A stretch of 64,000 bases of DNA from Hyalella azteca (GCF_000764305.2 NW_025945939.1:31372-95371); one strand, 5' to 3'. Shown: positions 34,541 to 47,136, numbered from the stretch's first letter. Program-made: numbers and translations. Notes: a model not told the origin generated them from the letters alone.

Positions 34541-35348
34541 AAGGCGGATTATCAAAACCATCTGGCCAACTGACCAATCAGAGGCTTTGGATTTCCTGTT
34601 CCTATAGCTCCTCTTGACCAGTGCGCGGTGCGCTTGGACGAAAGCAGGATGTGTGGTGTCAGCTGCATTTGCGGTGCCTGACTAGGGTGTATTTGGATAA
34701 ATTAGTGACACGTTATCCAAATATCAATGCACTTGTTGTTGTGATCATTAACCAAAATTTCTTGCAATAAGGGCAAATAAATGCATTATTCACATTCAAA
34801 ATTAGAATAATTATTTAGATGGTTACAAAGAATTTAGAAAATTTCTTGAGTTGGAGTTTCGACTGTCATAAAAAGAAATAAATTTGTTAACAGAGAACTA
34901 GAAAAATGGTTGGTTTGTCAACCTCAATATAATATTGAATCAAAAAGGCATTAAGATATCGTTCAAGTGAATGATCATAAAACTCTAAGATATGAATATC
35001 AACATTTGTTTATAAATTATAGCACAAAAGGCAGTTGAAATTTTTATCCCAAAAGCACCATTTAGCACGATCACATATTATATGTCGTATTATTGACAAA
35101 ATTCTATCACAATTCACCGTGTTGCTACTTGCTAGTAAATCAATAGTTTCCTATTGCTCCAGCAGACACTCTAAACTTGTGCTGAACTCCATTTACGACA
35201 TCTCCGAGCAGGCGTAAGGTTACGTTACGTATCTTCCCGCACAAATGTTTTGATAATACCACCGCTAGAGTTACGTCATCATATCATCATTTACGCCTCT
35301 CGTAAGTCGATTTTGCGTACTTACGAAGTCATGATAATACGGCCCCTG
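34541..35348. mobile_element. DNA-transposon relic, GGCCGTATTATCA ends
   Basis: Left end GGCGGATTATCAAAACC; right end, on the opposite strand, AGGGGCCGTATTATCATGAC. A related left end (AGGGGCCGGATTATCAAAAC) starts at about 38547. Both share a subterminal TTATC(A/G)AAACATTTGYGCGG segment. No transposase recognised. Confidence 0.55.
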
Positions 35349-35477
35349 GCTACTTGTACTGCTATGGTGGATGCGTATACGTAGTCCTCAGAATGCGTGA
35401 TCACTTGAAGCAGTATAAGTAAATGCATATGCATCGGATCTTAAACTAACTAAAAAATTTATATCGACGTCATTTTA

Positions 35478-35975
35478 GAGGTGGCCATCGATGGCTCATT
35501 GATGCGCCACCGATGCCAATGGGTGTGGTTGTGTGTAATTGTCCTTCTTGTTAGTTGGGTAGTGGCAACTAGGTAAGGAAGAGGCTGATTGGTTAATTTT
35601 TCCGGGCACAAATGCCACTGGTAATTCCACGACCATTACTGGTTCGCTGACCCGACAGATCCATTTTTGCAATATACAACACCCTGGACAAGCCTGGTAC
35701 TCTTTTATCAACCAGAGTTCGATGAATGGCTGGGTTCACCATGAGCTGAGCTTCCCGGAAGAAATGCTGAGTCGGACTCGAACCCGGGAGTTGAGTGCGC
35801 GAGACAGAGTCTCTCACCACTGCACCACCACAACGCCCATGCAAACTCTTCTCCCGTGCAAACCAATTGGTATTTATTGGTTGAAGAAGAGTTTTTCGGT
35901 TAGGGTGGCCATCGGCAGGTTGTAAGTGGAACGTTGGTGTGTAACGCCATCGATGCGCCATCGGTGCTCCACCTA
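35478..35975. mobile_element. Possible DNA element containing a SINE
   Basis: GGTGGCCATCGATGGC near 35482 and GCGCATCGATGGCG on the opposite strand near 35950 look like diverged inverted ends. The interior is mostly a tRNA-derived SINE. Weakly supported. Confidence 0.35.
35595..35858 (-). mobile_element. Third tRNA-derived SINE family
   Basis: On the - strand the head GGGCGTTGTGGTGGTGCAGT has an A-box-like GTGGTGCAGTGG and a B box GGGTTCGAGTCC (about 35778-35789). A non-tRNA body follows. It is distinct in sequence from the dimeric SINE. Single copy in the window. Confidence 0.65.
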
Positions 35976-36122
35976 GAATTTCAAATTGCAGCCACCAATA
36001 ATCATCGCTGCTCCATAAATAATTTTTATTTAGAAAATAACGGGAAAGACGAATCTCTATTTGTAAGAAGGTCAGTCAAAACAAAACACAGAAGTTTGCC
36101 AGAGAGGGTTATTTTTAAGCCA

Positions 36123-36155
36123 TGTCAAACCGTAATCAGAAATTACGGTTTGACA
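36123..36155. repeat. Perfect 14-bp hairpin
   Basis: TGTCAAACCGTAAT (36123-36136), five-base loop CAGAA, then ATTACGGTTTGACA (36142-36155). No adjoining gene to which a role can be tied. Confidence 0.9.
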
Positions 36156-36540
36156 CTTGCTAAACGTGAAAAATGGTGCAGTATAGTGATGATATTCGTT
36201 CGATGAAATTCTGGTCACGAATTAGCCCTTTCAGAGGCTTAGAAAAGAGGTAATTTCAGTGAATATTAATTTTAATGAAATATTCTCGATGCTTCTCGAG
36301 AATATTTTATTGCTTCTACTTTGTTTTTTAGCAATTTTCGATGTTTCAGTTCACAAACTGATCCTCAACATCCAGGGTACAAAATAATTTTTAATAGTGC
36401 ACTTATAATCTTTCTAAGTTCGAAAAATATTGTGAATGAAGTTCAATACATATCCGAGTAAACTTATTACCATAACGACTCATGATATACGATATGGTAG
36501 TTGTGTCTACACTATGCCTTCCCAGCAGCAACTTTTTTAA

Positions 36541-37601
36541 GGGGACCGGCTACCCCTAAATTTTCAATTTTGGCGTTTTCCGGTTTTTGTGCTCATCTTA
36601 AAGCTTACTTTCTGACGCATCGAACGATACCAGAATCATCTCTCTACGTCGAAAAATGATTTCGTGACAGCTCCCTAAAGGAGGGCAGTTTCGAGGGCCC
36701 TTCAGTAAAGTCTATGGGATTAATTCGAAGGCTGGACACATTAAAAAGGAACGTCTAAAGTAAAGCGGCCAATTATGGCATTATCCGGTGCTTATACTCA
36801 TCTTAAAGCTTACTTTTTGACGCGTCGAACGGTACCAGAACCATCTTTCTACCTGCATTTTGACGTACACGACGCGCCGTGGAATGGGGGGCGGTGGTGG
36901 GTGGCCTTTAGTTATTCCTATGGGCGTAATTCGAGAGCAGGGCTATAAATATAGCCTGCTGCAGCCAGAGCAGTCAGTGTCCATCATGACAGCGAGGTGA
37001 GAGGTGTGCAGCCAGTCGCTCTATGCCTCGCTGACTTGGTTTGAGGCTTAATTTCGTTATCTAGGCTACGTTACGACTCTTTTACGTCCCTTTACGTGCT
37101 CGCGGCAGTTTTTTGAGCGTGGTGTAAACCTCCTATTGCTCTCACGGCAAACCTATCTCCTACAGTTTTCAAGCTACAGCAATGAGACATATACCATTCG
37201 ATTCGTAAAGACCATACCTATTCTATCGACTTGGTGATCATTTTTTTGCATTTGTGTATGGTTCGTCTTATATATGGGGGAAAAGGGGGGAGGGAAATGG
37301 GAAAAACGCGCATAAAAAAACTATGGGGAAAATGAGAAAAATTATCACCAAGTCGAAAGGTATGGTCTTTACGAATCGAATGATACGTGTCTCGATGTTG
37401 TAGAATGATATTTGTAGGAGGAGATAGATTTTCTAAAGTACCCGTTTTTAGCAGTTTTCTATGAATTTCACGTTTTATATAAATTTTTCGCAAAATTCAT
37501 AGGAGCAAAATGTTATTTTTTTACATTTTACGTATGTATACGAAATTTCATGACGATCGGCTACTAACTCTAGAAGTTTTTCTGGAGGGTAGCCGGTCCC
37601 C
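36541..37601. mobile_element. TTAA-flanked foldback element A
   Basis: A 1.06 kb element with TTAA at both ends (36537-36540 and 37602-37605). The inverted ends are GGGGACCGGCTACCC. It contains a tandem module CTCATCTTAAAGCTTACTTT (twice) and a long internal inverted repeat. In that repeat CGTAAAGACCATACCTA faces TAGGTATGGTCTTTACG around a G-rich loop, and ATCACCAAGTCGA forms the inner stem. There is no coding sequence. The TTAA target resembles piggyBac-type insertion, but the ends start GGGG rather than CCC, so I leave the superfamily open. Confidence 0.88.
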
Positions 37602-37605
37602 TTAA

Positions 37606-40600
37606 AAACCATCCCGAAAAAAGTTTTCGATGAAGTTACCCTTCATTTATTGGTCAATTTCAACTCTTAATCAGATCGAGTGTATAAAAAATATATGACA
37701 CATCTATGCATATAAAGTACACCATATTTTATTAATTATGCTAACGCTCGTAATGTAAAGATATGCGTAACGTAAAGAGCCCGTAAAGATGCTCTATGTA
37801 TTTTGAACAAATATGTCAGAGAGGTTATATATGCATGTGATTATTTAAAAGTAAATTATCTACAACATTAAAACATCATTCAGTCAATAAAACAATTCAG
37901 TATATTTACGAACCTACTCGCATCAATTTCATAGGGGAATAACGTGTTTGATGCCAGCAGATTTCTACAAAGCTGTTCAGACAGAACCTTAATTATACGT
38001 TCATTTGTGGGTTCATTACCTGATCCGTTCATTTGTCGTTTCATTTGGGAGTTACGTTCATTTGTTAGATCAGCATGTAGAGACCAGGATAACACGTAAA
38101 CTCTTCAAGGAAAATTGAAATTTAACATATGAAGGGATTACTTGTTACATGTAGTAATCATTTAGGTCTTTAAATAAGTTGATTACGGTTTTATGTATCA
38201 AAAACGTATTATCACGCTAGGTCAGTAAACGGGTTTCGCTAATTTCGTACATACTAGAGGCTTCACATAATAGATGTATAGTATATAATAGATGTATTTA
38301 ATATAAAGTGGAACGACTCGTAGGTCATTAAACATAGTAGTTCAATAAACACGGGTTAGTTCAGAAGTTCAGAACACTCGTGAAAAATAGATTAAAAAGT
38401 GGACTCAGTGACTACGGAGTTCAACATGTCTATTATGTTTCCCATCTCGAGCTTGTGCAAAATTGAAGACAGGGTAATTACAAAGCAAGAAGTAAAACGT
38501 ATAATGCTCACCCAGTGATTAAGTTTACAGCTGAACTTCTGGTCCAGGGGCCGGATTATCAAAACATGCTAAGTATACGTAGCCGCTAACGTTTAGCGTA
38601 AGTACAGCTAAGTAGACGTGACTCTGCTGAGTGTTATTATCGAAACATTTGCGCGGGAAGCTACGTACGAGTATTATTACGCAAATTATGAAAAGAATAA
38701 TGATTGAAAAAAAAATTATTAGGGAAATCATTGTAAGGGTATAGACTCCAGTAATAAAGAATATATTTTAATCAAAATTGTTAAAGTAAAAACTTATTAA
38801 GATTTTTTTTAATACTCAATTATTCAGATTATTTCCAGTCATAGCAAACTATTTAATACAGGATTATCACGCTCATATTTTGTAGGTGAACTTTATGTTT
38901 TGTGGGGTTCTGCACCTGTGTGCGATAGTTCTCGCGTCATTTATAGTTTTTCAAAAAAGGAGAGATACGAGCGGAAGAAGTCAGATAGCACCGGAAAGTC
39001 AGAAAGAGAAAAGATCATCAGATGTGAGAGGTTGGAAGGGAAATTGTGCCAATTTTTCCCATCTCGAATTATTGTGAGTGCCATTCGTTTATGGATACTA
39101 CCCGATTGACGTACTGAATAGTTGAAACAATAATCGTCATTCGTCAACATCCACCTCATGCCAACTGGTTGGTGCAGTGATAATGTTGCATTGCGCATAA
39201 CATCGTTTTGCGCAACATTTATCTCTAAATTTGTTTGTTATCTGCAACCCGTCAGCAAGAGAATCCTGAAAGAGTCAGCAAAAGAATCAGTTGTGCTGGA
39301 ATTGAAATTAATACAGCTAACAGTAGTGCCAGCGAACAGTTTCCCAGGAGACAAGTTAGGAAAGGAATCCCTGGCATTCCCTGGACTTCAACCATGGTTG
39401 CAGAGACGGCGTAGAGACGTAACACGTACGTCATTGAACGTTGGTACGCTATTCGCCGAAAGTGTTTTTAGGAGTTATAACGATCTTGTATTTGGGTTCA
39501 ATGTACGATTCAGGTTAGCCCAGTTATTTATCTTAACGGAAAACGATCCGTGCAAATTAGGATGTGTTTTCTGCAGTTTTTTTCATTAAAATATTAACTT
39601 CAGATTCTTTCATTGTGCACCTCATGTTACTAGCTAATTTACAACGCAGTGTTCAGTAGACTTCCGCGATTACGGTCAGTACATGGTAGTGGTTCCCCGC
39701 TACATCATTCTATTTCAATATTGTATAATTAGTCATCTATTACAAAATTTATTCACGCCACATTCAACGGTCGATAAAATGTTGATTGTGTGATATTTCT
39801 GTAGCATAAATAAGCTTCACTCTAAGAAAATAACTTGAGAGCAGAAGGTACAAATGCTTAAAAGATATTTAAAACAACAAAACCAGCTTCACGAGCAGAG
39901 GGGAGAACCTATAGCGGAGTTCTTGCACAAATTCCCCTAAATCGAGAGAAAATTGACTCCTATTTTGTAACACTCAGGTGTTTCAAGGCCTATCCGAGCA
40001 ATCGTTCTGAAACCGAGACCCTTACTACCGGCCAGGTGTGTCAAAGACGTCCAAGAGTTGTAGGATTTTCAGATACCTTGTGTTTCAAATAAGCACAAAT
40101 TTGATTTATTCAGAAGACGAATAAGTCTACGGAAAACTCAGCCAAATTTTCAGAATCTCAGCCATATCCATGTCCAGTTTTCAGAGCCGGATGAAATCAT
40201 TCCCATACATTTTACTCCTCCGGCCGATCCCAATCAAATCCATGGCCACCTCCCAACCAAAATTTAAAAAACTATATTTCTCCCTTTAACTGATTTTAAC
40301 GCTTCTCTCCTTTACCTTGGAATTAGTGGCATATACATATCTTTTTTACACGATTAATATCGGTATTTATAAGCAGCATGACCACTGTCATGCTGCTTAA
40401 CTCTCACCACTGTCGAACTCCTGTTGAAGAAACTATACTAGTTCTTATAAATGATCACCCCCTCTCACCCGACGCTTGGAACCAACAAATAAATCTATAC
40501 CAACATATTGTTATGATATAAAAATTTGCAGGAACGCCTATGTGCCTTCAATAAAATCATTTCGATTGATAAAATTTGAAAAAATTAGCAGCGATAAAGT

Positions 40601-40690
40601 AAGAAGATTTCCTCTAAACCGACGCCCCTGAAATTCGGTTGAGATCGAGGGCAATGTATCAAAACACGAGGCGTAAATCTACCACATTAT
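37606..40690. other. No gene recognised
   Basis: A 3 kb AT-rich intergenic stretch. It holds the transposon end at about 38547-38690. Small open frames at 38886-39077 (N-terminally hydrophobic) and 39158-39589 have no recognisable domain or splice signals. Confidence 0.45.
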
Positions 40691-40693
40691 TTT

Positions 40694-41505
40694 GTCAGAG
40701 ACTGAGTTGAACTTCGTATGTGGGACAATAGTGCGTTGAAACAACGCACAAAACAATGCCCTATTTATTATTATAGATTGCAGTGATTATTTGTGTCCAT
40801 TGACGGCATTTCTCTCAGAGGAAACAGGAATGTAAAGGAGATACACTCGAAAATGAATATTTCGGCCAATCTCGGAAAAAGCTTTAATATATGTGAAACA
40901 GATATTTATATATGTAGAGTCGCTCGTGTCTTTACACTGCCATCAATTGCACATTCAAGTGTTTTAGTGCTCTGGTGCAATTAATTTATTGATTTACTTT
41001 AATGTAGTGCTATTAATTTATCGATGAAATTGAATTCCAAAAATTGCAAACATGATTGAGCCTCGGATTTAAATGCAGGAGATTACTTTGAATAAATGTC
41101 AGAGACTGAGTTGAACTTCGTATGTGGGACACTAGTGCATTGAAACAACGCAAAAAACAAATTGTTGCCTTATTTATTATCATAGATTGAAGTGATTATT
41201 TGTGTCCATTGACGGCATTTCTCTCAGAGGAAACAAGAATGTAAAAGGAGATACACTCGAAAATGAATACTTCGGCCCCTCTCGTGAAAAGCTTTAATAT
41301 ATGCAATATATATTTATATATGTAGAGTAGCTCGTGTCTTAAACTGCCAGTAATTGCTTATTAAAGTTTTTTAGTGCTCTTTTGCTATTAATTTATTGCT
41401 TTACTTTAATTTTAGTGCTATTAATTTATCGCTGAAATTGAATTCCGAAAATTGAAGGCTTGATTGAGCCTCATATTTCAATGCAGGAGATAACTTTGAA
41501 TAATT
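40694..41505. repeat. 404-bp tandem duplication
   Basis: Copy 1 starts GTCAGAGACTGAGTTGAACT at 40694 and copy 2 starts at 41098. The copies differ at roughly one base in ten and by small indels. No coding content recognised. Confidence 0.88.
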
Positions 41506-42158
41506 CGAACGGAATACAAGGTGAATTTCATTCAATTTATCACTACAGATTGAATTTTGAAAAGTAGTTGGTGAGAAAAATTATGACCAATCACAAATCT
41601 AAACGAGAGATGGAAAGTAATAAGAAAATATAGGAGCAAAATGAGCTTAGTCTCAACGTCGACGCATTGCGCTATGTTGCAAGTTTTAGACTCATCAGAG
41701 ATTAAGGGAATATTTGTTCATGTTTATATGTTAAATTAAGTTACACTCTGTAAAATACACTCTTAAATCACACTCAGTAAAAACAATCTTGAATTACACT
41801 CAGTAATGCCTAATTATATGAAAATTTTTGTATCAGTACAATTAAATTAATCTATTTTCTTAGTGAATGCCTAGCCAATATCGCAGCAATATTTTTCAGT
41901 TAGGAATTGTCCCGAATTGATCGAAAAATGTAGAATTTTTCAGAAATTTCCAACGACCATGACTAATACATTACGCTTACATTCGGTCATGATCACAAGA
42001 GTTTTGTTCAAATGTTAATGAAATTATATATACGTCCATCATTGAAGCATAAATGGTTATGAGCATCCAAGGTGATTTAACGTCTCAAAAGAGTTATTGA
42101 ATGTCGATGGAAAATGCTTCAGAAATACTTCCCATAGAAGCATAGTGGATTAACGACT
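41506..42158. other. No gene recognised
   Basis: AT-rich, with short direct repeats of a TTACACTCAGTAAA-type motif near 41740-41810. It includes the 3' flank of the lectin gene. Confidence 0.45.
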
Positions 42159-43218
42159 TTACTTTGGCTCTACTCGTTTGGCACAGATAAACCACATTGA
42201 ACCTGGATAGCTACAGTCGAGAGTGTAAAACCGTGGTGGGAAGTTATACAGGTTCATGCAGTTCTGTCCAGTATTGTTTTGCGCCCAACCGATTTCGAAT
42301 ACCGAGTATGGCACAGGTGTCTGGTCGGTCCCTGTCACAAACGGTCCGCCCGGGTCGCGCATTATGTCTACAGGAAATTTATAATGCGGTCGCAGAGTCA
42401 AGATCGCGAAGTCCTGAAAGGAAAAATCACAACGCATTTGATACCCAAAAGCAAACAAAAGAGTCTTGAAACTAGAACTCTTCATTGTTCGGATGTATAT
42501 AATGTTCGAATATGTAAAATAAATGCTTAGAAATTCACTATGAACCTTATGCTACCTTCCTTTATTATACTGCTCTAATATTATTCATATTATATCATGG
42601 CAGAAAAATCTGTTATTTCAGCAAATGAATTACGAAGTGGTAGTCATATTGTAGGTGAATAGTTGGCTTGTGTTAACGGCCTTGTAAAATGGTTACTAGT
42701 ATGAATAGATGTAATGGAATATACTAATTCTGATACAAACTTAACAAAATTTAGCGTTAAGTGCGCAAGATGTTATTAACATCTTGCGCACCACACTGGA
42801 TATTAAAACCACACTGGAATTACCAAATTGTTGAAAAAATAAGGAATTACATGGTCGGTACTGGATTGAATCGAAACGCTACTATCTTCAGCCCAAACAA
42901 CATTGATGTAGACTATTAATGATGGAATCCATATATATGTCTATATATTGCGTCTAAGCTCTATTTTACCTATATGATTGTCTTCTCTGAGCTCACATGT
43001 AAACCTTAACTATTGCCCTATATACTAAGATGAGTACCTAAAATCCACCTATATTTAAAATTTTTTTATGATCGTTATCAAATTAATGTCCCTGCAGCAT
43101 CTTGAGTTTGATGCACACCCTATAGTATGAGTTTTTATAATACACCGCACTTACCCTGTCAGATATCGGGTACGGCAGGAGTTGCATGCCCATTTCCTTG
43201 CACTTTTCTCTGGCATTT
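42159..43218 (-). CDS. C-type lectin domain protein, last two exons
   Basis: - strand exons 43218-43155 (64 bases; acceptor TTTTTACAG, donor GTAAGT) and 42413-42159 (acceptor TTTTCCTTTCAG, stop at 42159-42161). The exon joint is in phase. The first reads NAREKCKEMGMQLLPY, the A-x3-C-x3-G-x2-L core of a C-type lectin domain. The second holds NCMNLYNF, then LDCSYPGSMWFICAKR, the paired late cysteines ending in the W-F-I-C motif. The usual EPN/QPD and WND calcium residues are not evident, so sugar binding is doubtful. Upstream exons (signal peptide, first half of the domain) were not found. A Ty3 remnant lies in that direction at 43596. Secreted or membrane immune lectin by family. Confidence 0.7.
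42761..42791. repeat. 31-bp near-perfect palindrome in the lectin intron
   Basis: GTGCGCAAGATGTTA, one central T, then TAACATCTTGCGCAC. Both arms are exact over 15 bases. Confidence 0.9.
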
Positions 43219-43589
43219 CTGTAAAAATTTACCAATAAATTAGACCTAAATTATCTGAAAGACACAGATGTATTTATCGAAGACCAAATATGGAGTTGAA
43301 GCTTTTTTTGAAATTATTAGGTAAAAATATATTTTCAGTAGAACAATCAACTTTATGAATTAATAAACTTTTCCTGCTGACACTCAATCATGTGAGTGAC
43401 ACACAATCAAATAAGCTATAAGATATCTATATAGTCATGGAAGAAACACATATTTAACCTCCTAACTCAATTTTAGATCGACTTTTTTGACAAAAGCAGG
43501 AGAAGTCGCTAGAAATATTAGTTTTCAAATTCTTACTACGCCGTTTGCGTTGAGCGTCACGTAATATTTCACATGAAGCTATTTTACTG

Positions 43590-44345
43590 ATCACAATGAT
43601 AACTACTTGGTGTACAAAGTCTGTACAAAGACGCCTGTCTGTACTCACCGAATATATCCAAGATGCACAGTACATAAAAGGATCTGACAACATTGTCGCA
43701 GATTGCTTTTCACGGCCAGCCAACGCAGTTCTGCTCGACGCTCTTGATCTGCCCGCACTGGCACGCCAACAGTCGACAGACGAAGAAATAAAACAACTCA
43801 TCGATCGCCTAAAATCATTACCGTTGGATGAAGACCTTCTACTTTATTGTGACAATTCAACTAAGTGCCCGCGTCCCTATGTTCCTTCAGCAGCACGACG
43901 TTCTATCTTCGAAAGCCTACATAATATCAGCCACCCCAGCATTAAAGCAACAGTGAAGCTGGTTAAAGAGCGATATTTCTGGCCTGAAATGGATAAAAAC
44001 GTTAGGGAATGGTCACGCAACTGCCTTGCGTGCCAGCAATCAAAGATCCATCGCCACACCAAAGGTCAAATTCTGGATTTCAATTTATCATCGGACAGAT
44101 TTGAGACAGTGCACCTAGATATTGTAGGTCCGCTGCCGATGGTCAAAGTTGCCGGAGATCCGTATTACTCCAGGGACCACTGCAGCTGACCCACCACAGC
44201 GAACAACCCGCTCGGGTCGTCGAGTCAATTTCCGCCCTAAAGCCGATTTTATATATTATTGATCATTATGTCACCGACATCTGGCGTGGTACTACTGTTG
44301 TGTTAAGACATTTTATGATTTTTTTTTAAATAAAATTCTAATTTA
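43590..44345 (+). mobile_element. Ty3-type retrotransposon integrase remnant
   Basis: Frame 43596-44189 begins with the end of the RNase H/connection region (DNIVADCFSRPAN). It continues with the integrase zinc-binding domain (H-x3-H in LHNISHPS, C-x2-C in CLACQQSK), then ETVHLDIVGPLP with the first catalytic D. The core beyond it, with the second D and the E, is deleted. The polypeptide tail TTRSGRRVNFRPKADF follows at about 44190-44260, then possible 3' LTR sequence. The element cannot integrate by itself. It lies behind the lectin exons on the opposite strand. Confidence 0.88.
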
Positions 44346-45470
44346 CCTTTACCTTGGCAACACCGTTAGGAAGTTAACGTCGCGCACAGAATTTTCTCGT
44401 TAGTCATAATCGTTCGGCTGATCCCCGCTGCAGGTTAGTTTGAGCTCTAATAGGTTCCTTTGTATTGTCTGAATAATTGTTATATTGTATTATTATTTCT
44501 TTATTCATCTTCAAAGACGATCATTTATTAGATTCAATCTTCAACAGATACGCACGTTGCCAAGGGTATTATTCTTTACACTATTTGCCATCTTGATACT
44601 TATATTCAAAGCCCACCTTGTTGTTAATTTGCCTTGCAGTAAAATCTCAGTTCCAGTCTCTTTCATTTCCATTCTTGTTTTACTGTGTGGGTAATGACTG
44701 GCACTTACCTCACATGTCCACTAATTTAGATACTTTTAATATGTTGTTATTAAGTAAACATTATTTTGTACACGACAGTCAACAATTCAACTCTTCATAG
44801 TTTTCGCCGACAAATATGACGAAATGATTAGTGATTTCCGTGATTAGTGCATACATTTTATTTTAGAGTATAGTGAAATACCATATTATAGTGAAATTTT
44901 TGATCGCAATGGTTTACTGTAAGGAATTTCTTCCATTAGAGCATTTTCAAATTAAAATAATTAATTGAATTCTAATCCAGTTCTGTCTGATGCCAATTTA
45001 AAAAAAAATAAAGACCATTCGTTTACTTTGAAGGGTCACTCCCATTACATACAAGTTTATCCTACATTTAAACGAACTCAGAGAGCTGCGTTTTGTCTTA
45101 TCCAATATCTGTGAAATATACCTAAAATCACTGTTTTATCCAAATAAAGATATAAATAAAGTTTTTAAATTTAAAAATTTGAAGAATGTAAGAGCGAGAA
45201 AGCACAAACCTTGCACCCAAATTTTGCGGCTTTGAACTGAAGTGTTTTGAAGATATTCATGTTGGCTGTGCAGTTCCTTCTAATGATTAAAATTCATGAA
45301 ACTGTTGGGTCTTATGAAAACTTGTTGATAGATATCAACTCCGATGACTGAATAGCAATAGTTCAGACCTCTTATTCAGACATTAGTTTCGATTTTTTCA
45401 TTTATGTTTTTTTTATTCATTTTATTCTGCTGGCTGTTGGCTTTAGGCGTTTGAAATTCATCAATATTCA
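44346..45470. other. No firm gene
   Basis: Possible LTR sequence to about 44480, then AT-rich DNA. A - strand segment at about 45238-45180 (FKAAKFGCKV) resembles the lectin A-x3-C region but lacks a good donor, so it is not called. Confidence 0.4.
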
Positions 45471-45473
45471 CTC

Positions 45474-45645
45474 AAGGAAGAGCATATGTTCAGTCTTGAA
45501 ATGTTTAGCACCTTACGGTGTAGAGATCGGGTTCCAAAGGCCGGATCCCTTGTGAATCAAATCAAGAAAAGTATATGAATCGGCAACTGGCCATAGGCCT
45601 ATTTCTTCAGTACCGACACTTATATTTTATTCTACTCTAAGCAAA
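45474..45645 (+). mobile_element. CR1 3' tail
   Basis: GGAAGAGCATATGTTCAGTC through GAATCGGCAACTGGCC...GGCCT...TACCG to a decayed TTCTA end. 5' truncated. Confidence 0.82.
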
Positions 45646-45653
45646 TTTATTAA

Positions 45654-46726
45654 GGGGGAGGTATACCCTAGAATTTTCAGATTTGGCATTTCTGGGTTTT
45701 AATCTCATCTTAAAGCTGAAATTCTGCTCTTTCCAATGGTATCATTGCCATCGCTGTACTCCAATATTTACGTTCGTGACGTCTCTTTAAAGGGAAGCGG
45801 GTGAGAGAGTTCTTTAAGTAATTAGATATAAAGTAATTAGCTGCTGAAATCTTCGAATATAGTTTCTACTTGAGTTGTGCTGCAGTTACATGCTTAGTCT
45901 CATCTTAAAGCTGACATTCTGAGCTTTTCAACGATACTACTGCGATAGCTGTGAGTGAATTTTAACGCACACAGCGGGGCTTTAATGGGGGCGGGGGGTG
46001 GAGTTCCTTCAGTAAATAGACCCAAGGTAATTCACTCGCTGAGACTAGAAATATTGGTGTATCTGGCATCAAGCTGCAGTCACCCTCTTCGCTTTGTGCG
46101 GAGTGGTGTTCTGCAAGTCGCTCCTAGCATCCTTGAGTGGAATTAGGCCACAGAAGCCTGTGGTTTGGTAGCTATGCTACATTTAGTGACTATTTCAAGG
46201 CGCACGGAACTTTGTCGCGCCGTCCTGAAAAGTTCAACTTTTTGTCACGGAAAACCTATCTCCTCCTAGAGTTTTGAAGCTACAGCGATGAGACATATAC
46301 CATTCTATTCGTAAAGACCATACCTATGCAGTAACACGGCCCTTTTTTAGATTTGTGCATAGTTTGGATTCAAAATGGGGGCGAAGGGGGGGGGGGAAAT
46401 GAGAAAAAATGAAAAAAATGGAAAAATGCTTGTAAAAAAATACTAAAGCAAAAATCAAAAATCGGGCCGTGTTACTGCATTGGTATGGTTTTTACGAATA
46501 GAATGGTATATGTCTCATCGCTGTAGCTTTAAAACCCTAGGAGGAGATAGATTTCTCCAGTACCCCTTTTTTTGTCCGTTTTCTATGAATTTCACGTTTT
46601 CTATCAATTTTTTCGAAAAATTACACAAACAAAAATGTCTTAGAATTCTGTTTTACATAAGTGTACCAAATTTCAGAGTGATCCGTCCATAAACAAAAAA
46701 GTTTTTCTGGAGGGTATACCTCCCCC
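45654..46726. mobile_element. TTAA-flanked foldback element B
   Basis: A 1.07 kb element with TTAA at 45650-45653 and 46727-46730 and inverted ends GGGGGAGGTATACCCT. It has the same architecture as element A: CTCATCTTAAAGCTGA modules, arms TTCGTAAAGACCATACCTAT / TATGGTTTTTACGAA and a G-rich loop. The inner stem is a different sequence (GCAGTAACACGGCCC / GGGCCGTGTTACTGC). Noncoding. Confidence 0.88.
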
Positions 46727-47126
46727 TTAAAGAGATTCGGATGAGCGTTTTTTCTGTCACAACCTTCCACAGATACTATTTTCTCAAAAATCGGCTGCAA
46801 TTTGAGCCATTTCTGTCGGATTACCGTCGTCCATATCCGTTATCGGACCTAAGTGCATGCTGGATGCCATTGTAACGTCATGAAGCCGGAATATAATGCA
46901 ATCTGGTTACTTATAATATTTCACTGCCGAGCTACCAACACTCCTGAGCTTTCCGACAAACGTTGTTGTCTGCGCCAACACAAGCTCCGGCACTGCAACG
47001 GTTCTTCTGCAAAAATATATCAAGTTCATTCACTTATTACCTTTATTTTTATGATGTGTAAACGATTTTGTCAATTTCATATTTCGATAGGAATCTCCAG
47101 GTAAAAAAAGTTAGAATACAATACTA

Positions 47127-47136
47127 AATATATATG
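47127..47136 (+). promoter_or_regulatory. Possible TATA element
   Basis: AATATATATG lies about 80 bases before the start codon of the W/C-rich peptide gene, with a TTTCAACATT-like start region about 30 bases on. Weak because the region is AT-rich. Confidence 0.25.

Noticed and set aside
36541..37601. Assignment of the foldback elements to piggyBac
   Set aside because: TTAA fits, but the terminal GGGG and lack of any transposase do not support it.
39158..39589. A 143-residue + strand protein
   Set aside because: No domain, no splice context, and the opposite strand is also partly open.
45180..45262. A second C-type lectin exon on the - strand (FKAAKFGCKV...LL)
   Set aside because: It aligns with AREKCKEMGMQLL but has no convincing donor and soon meets a stop. 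At best a decayed exon.
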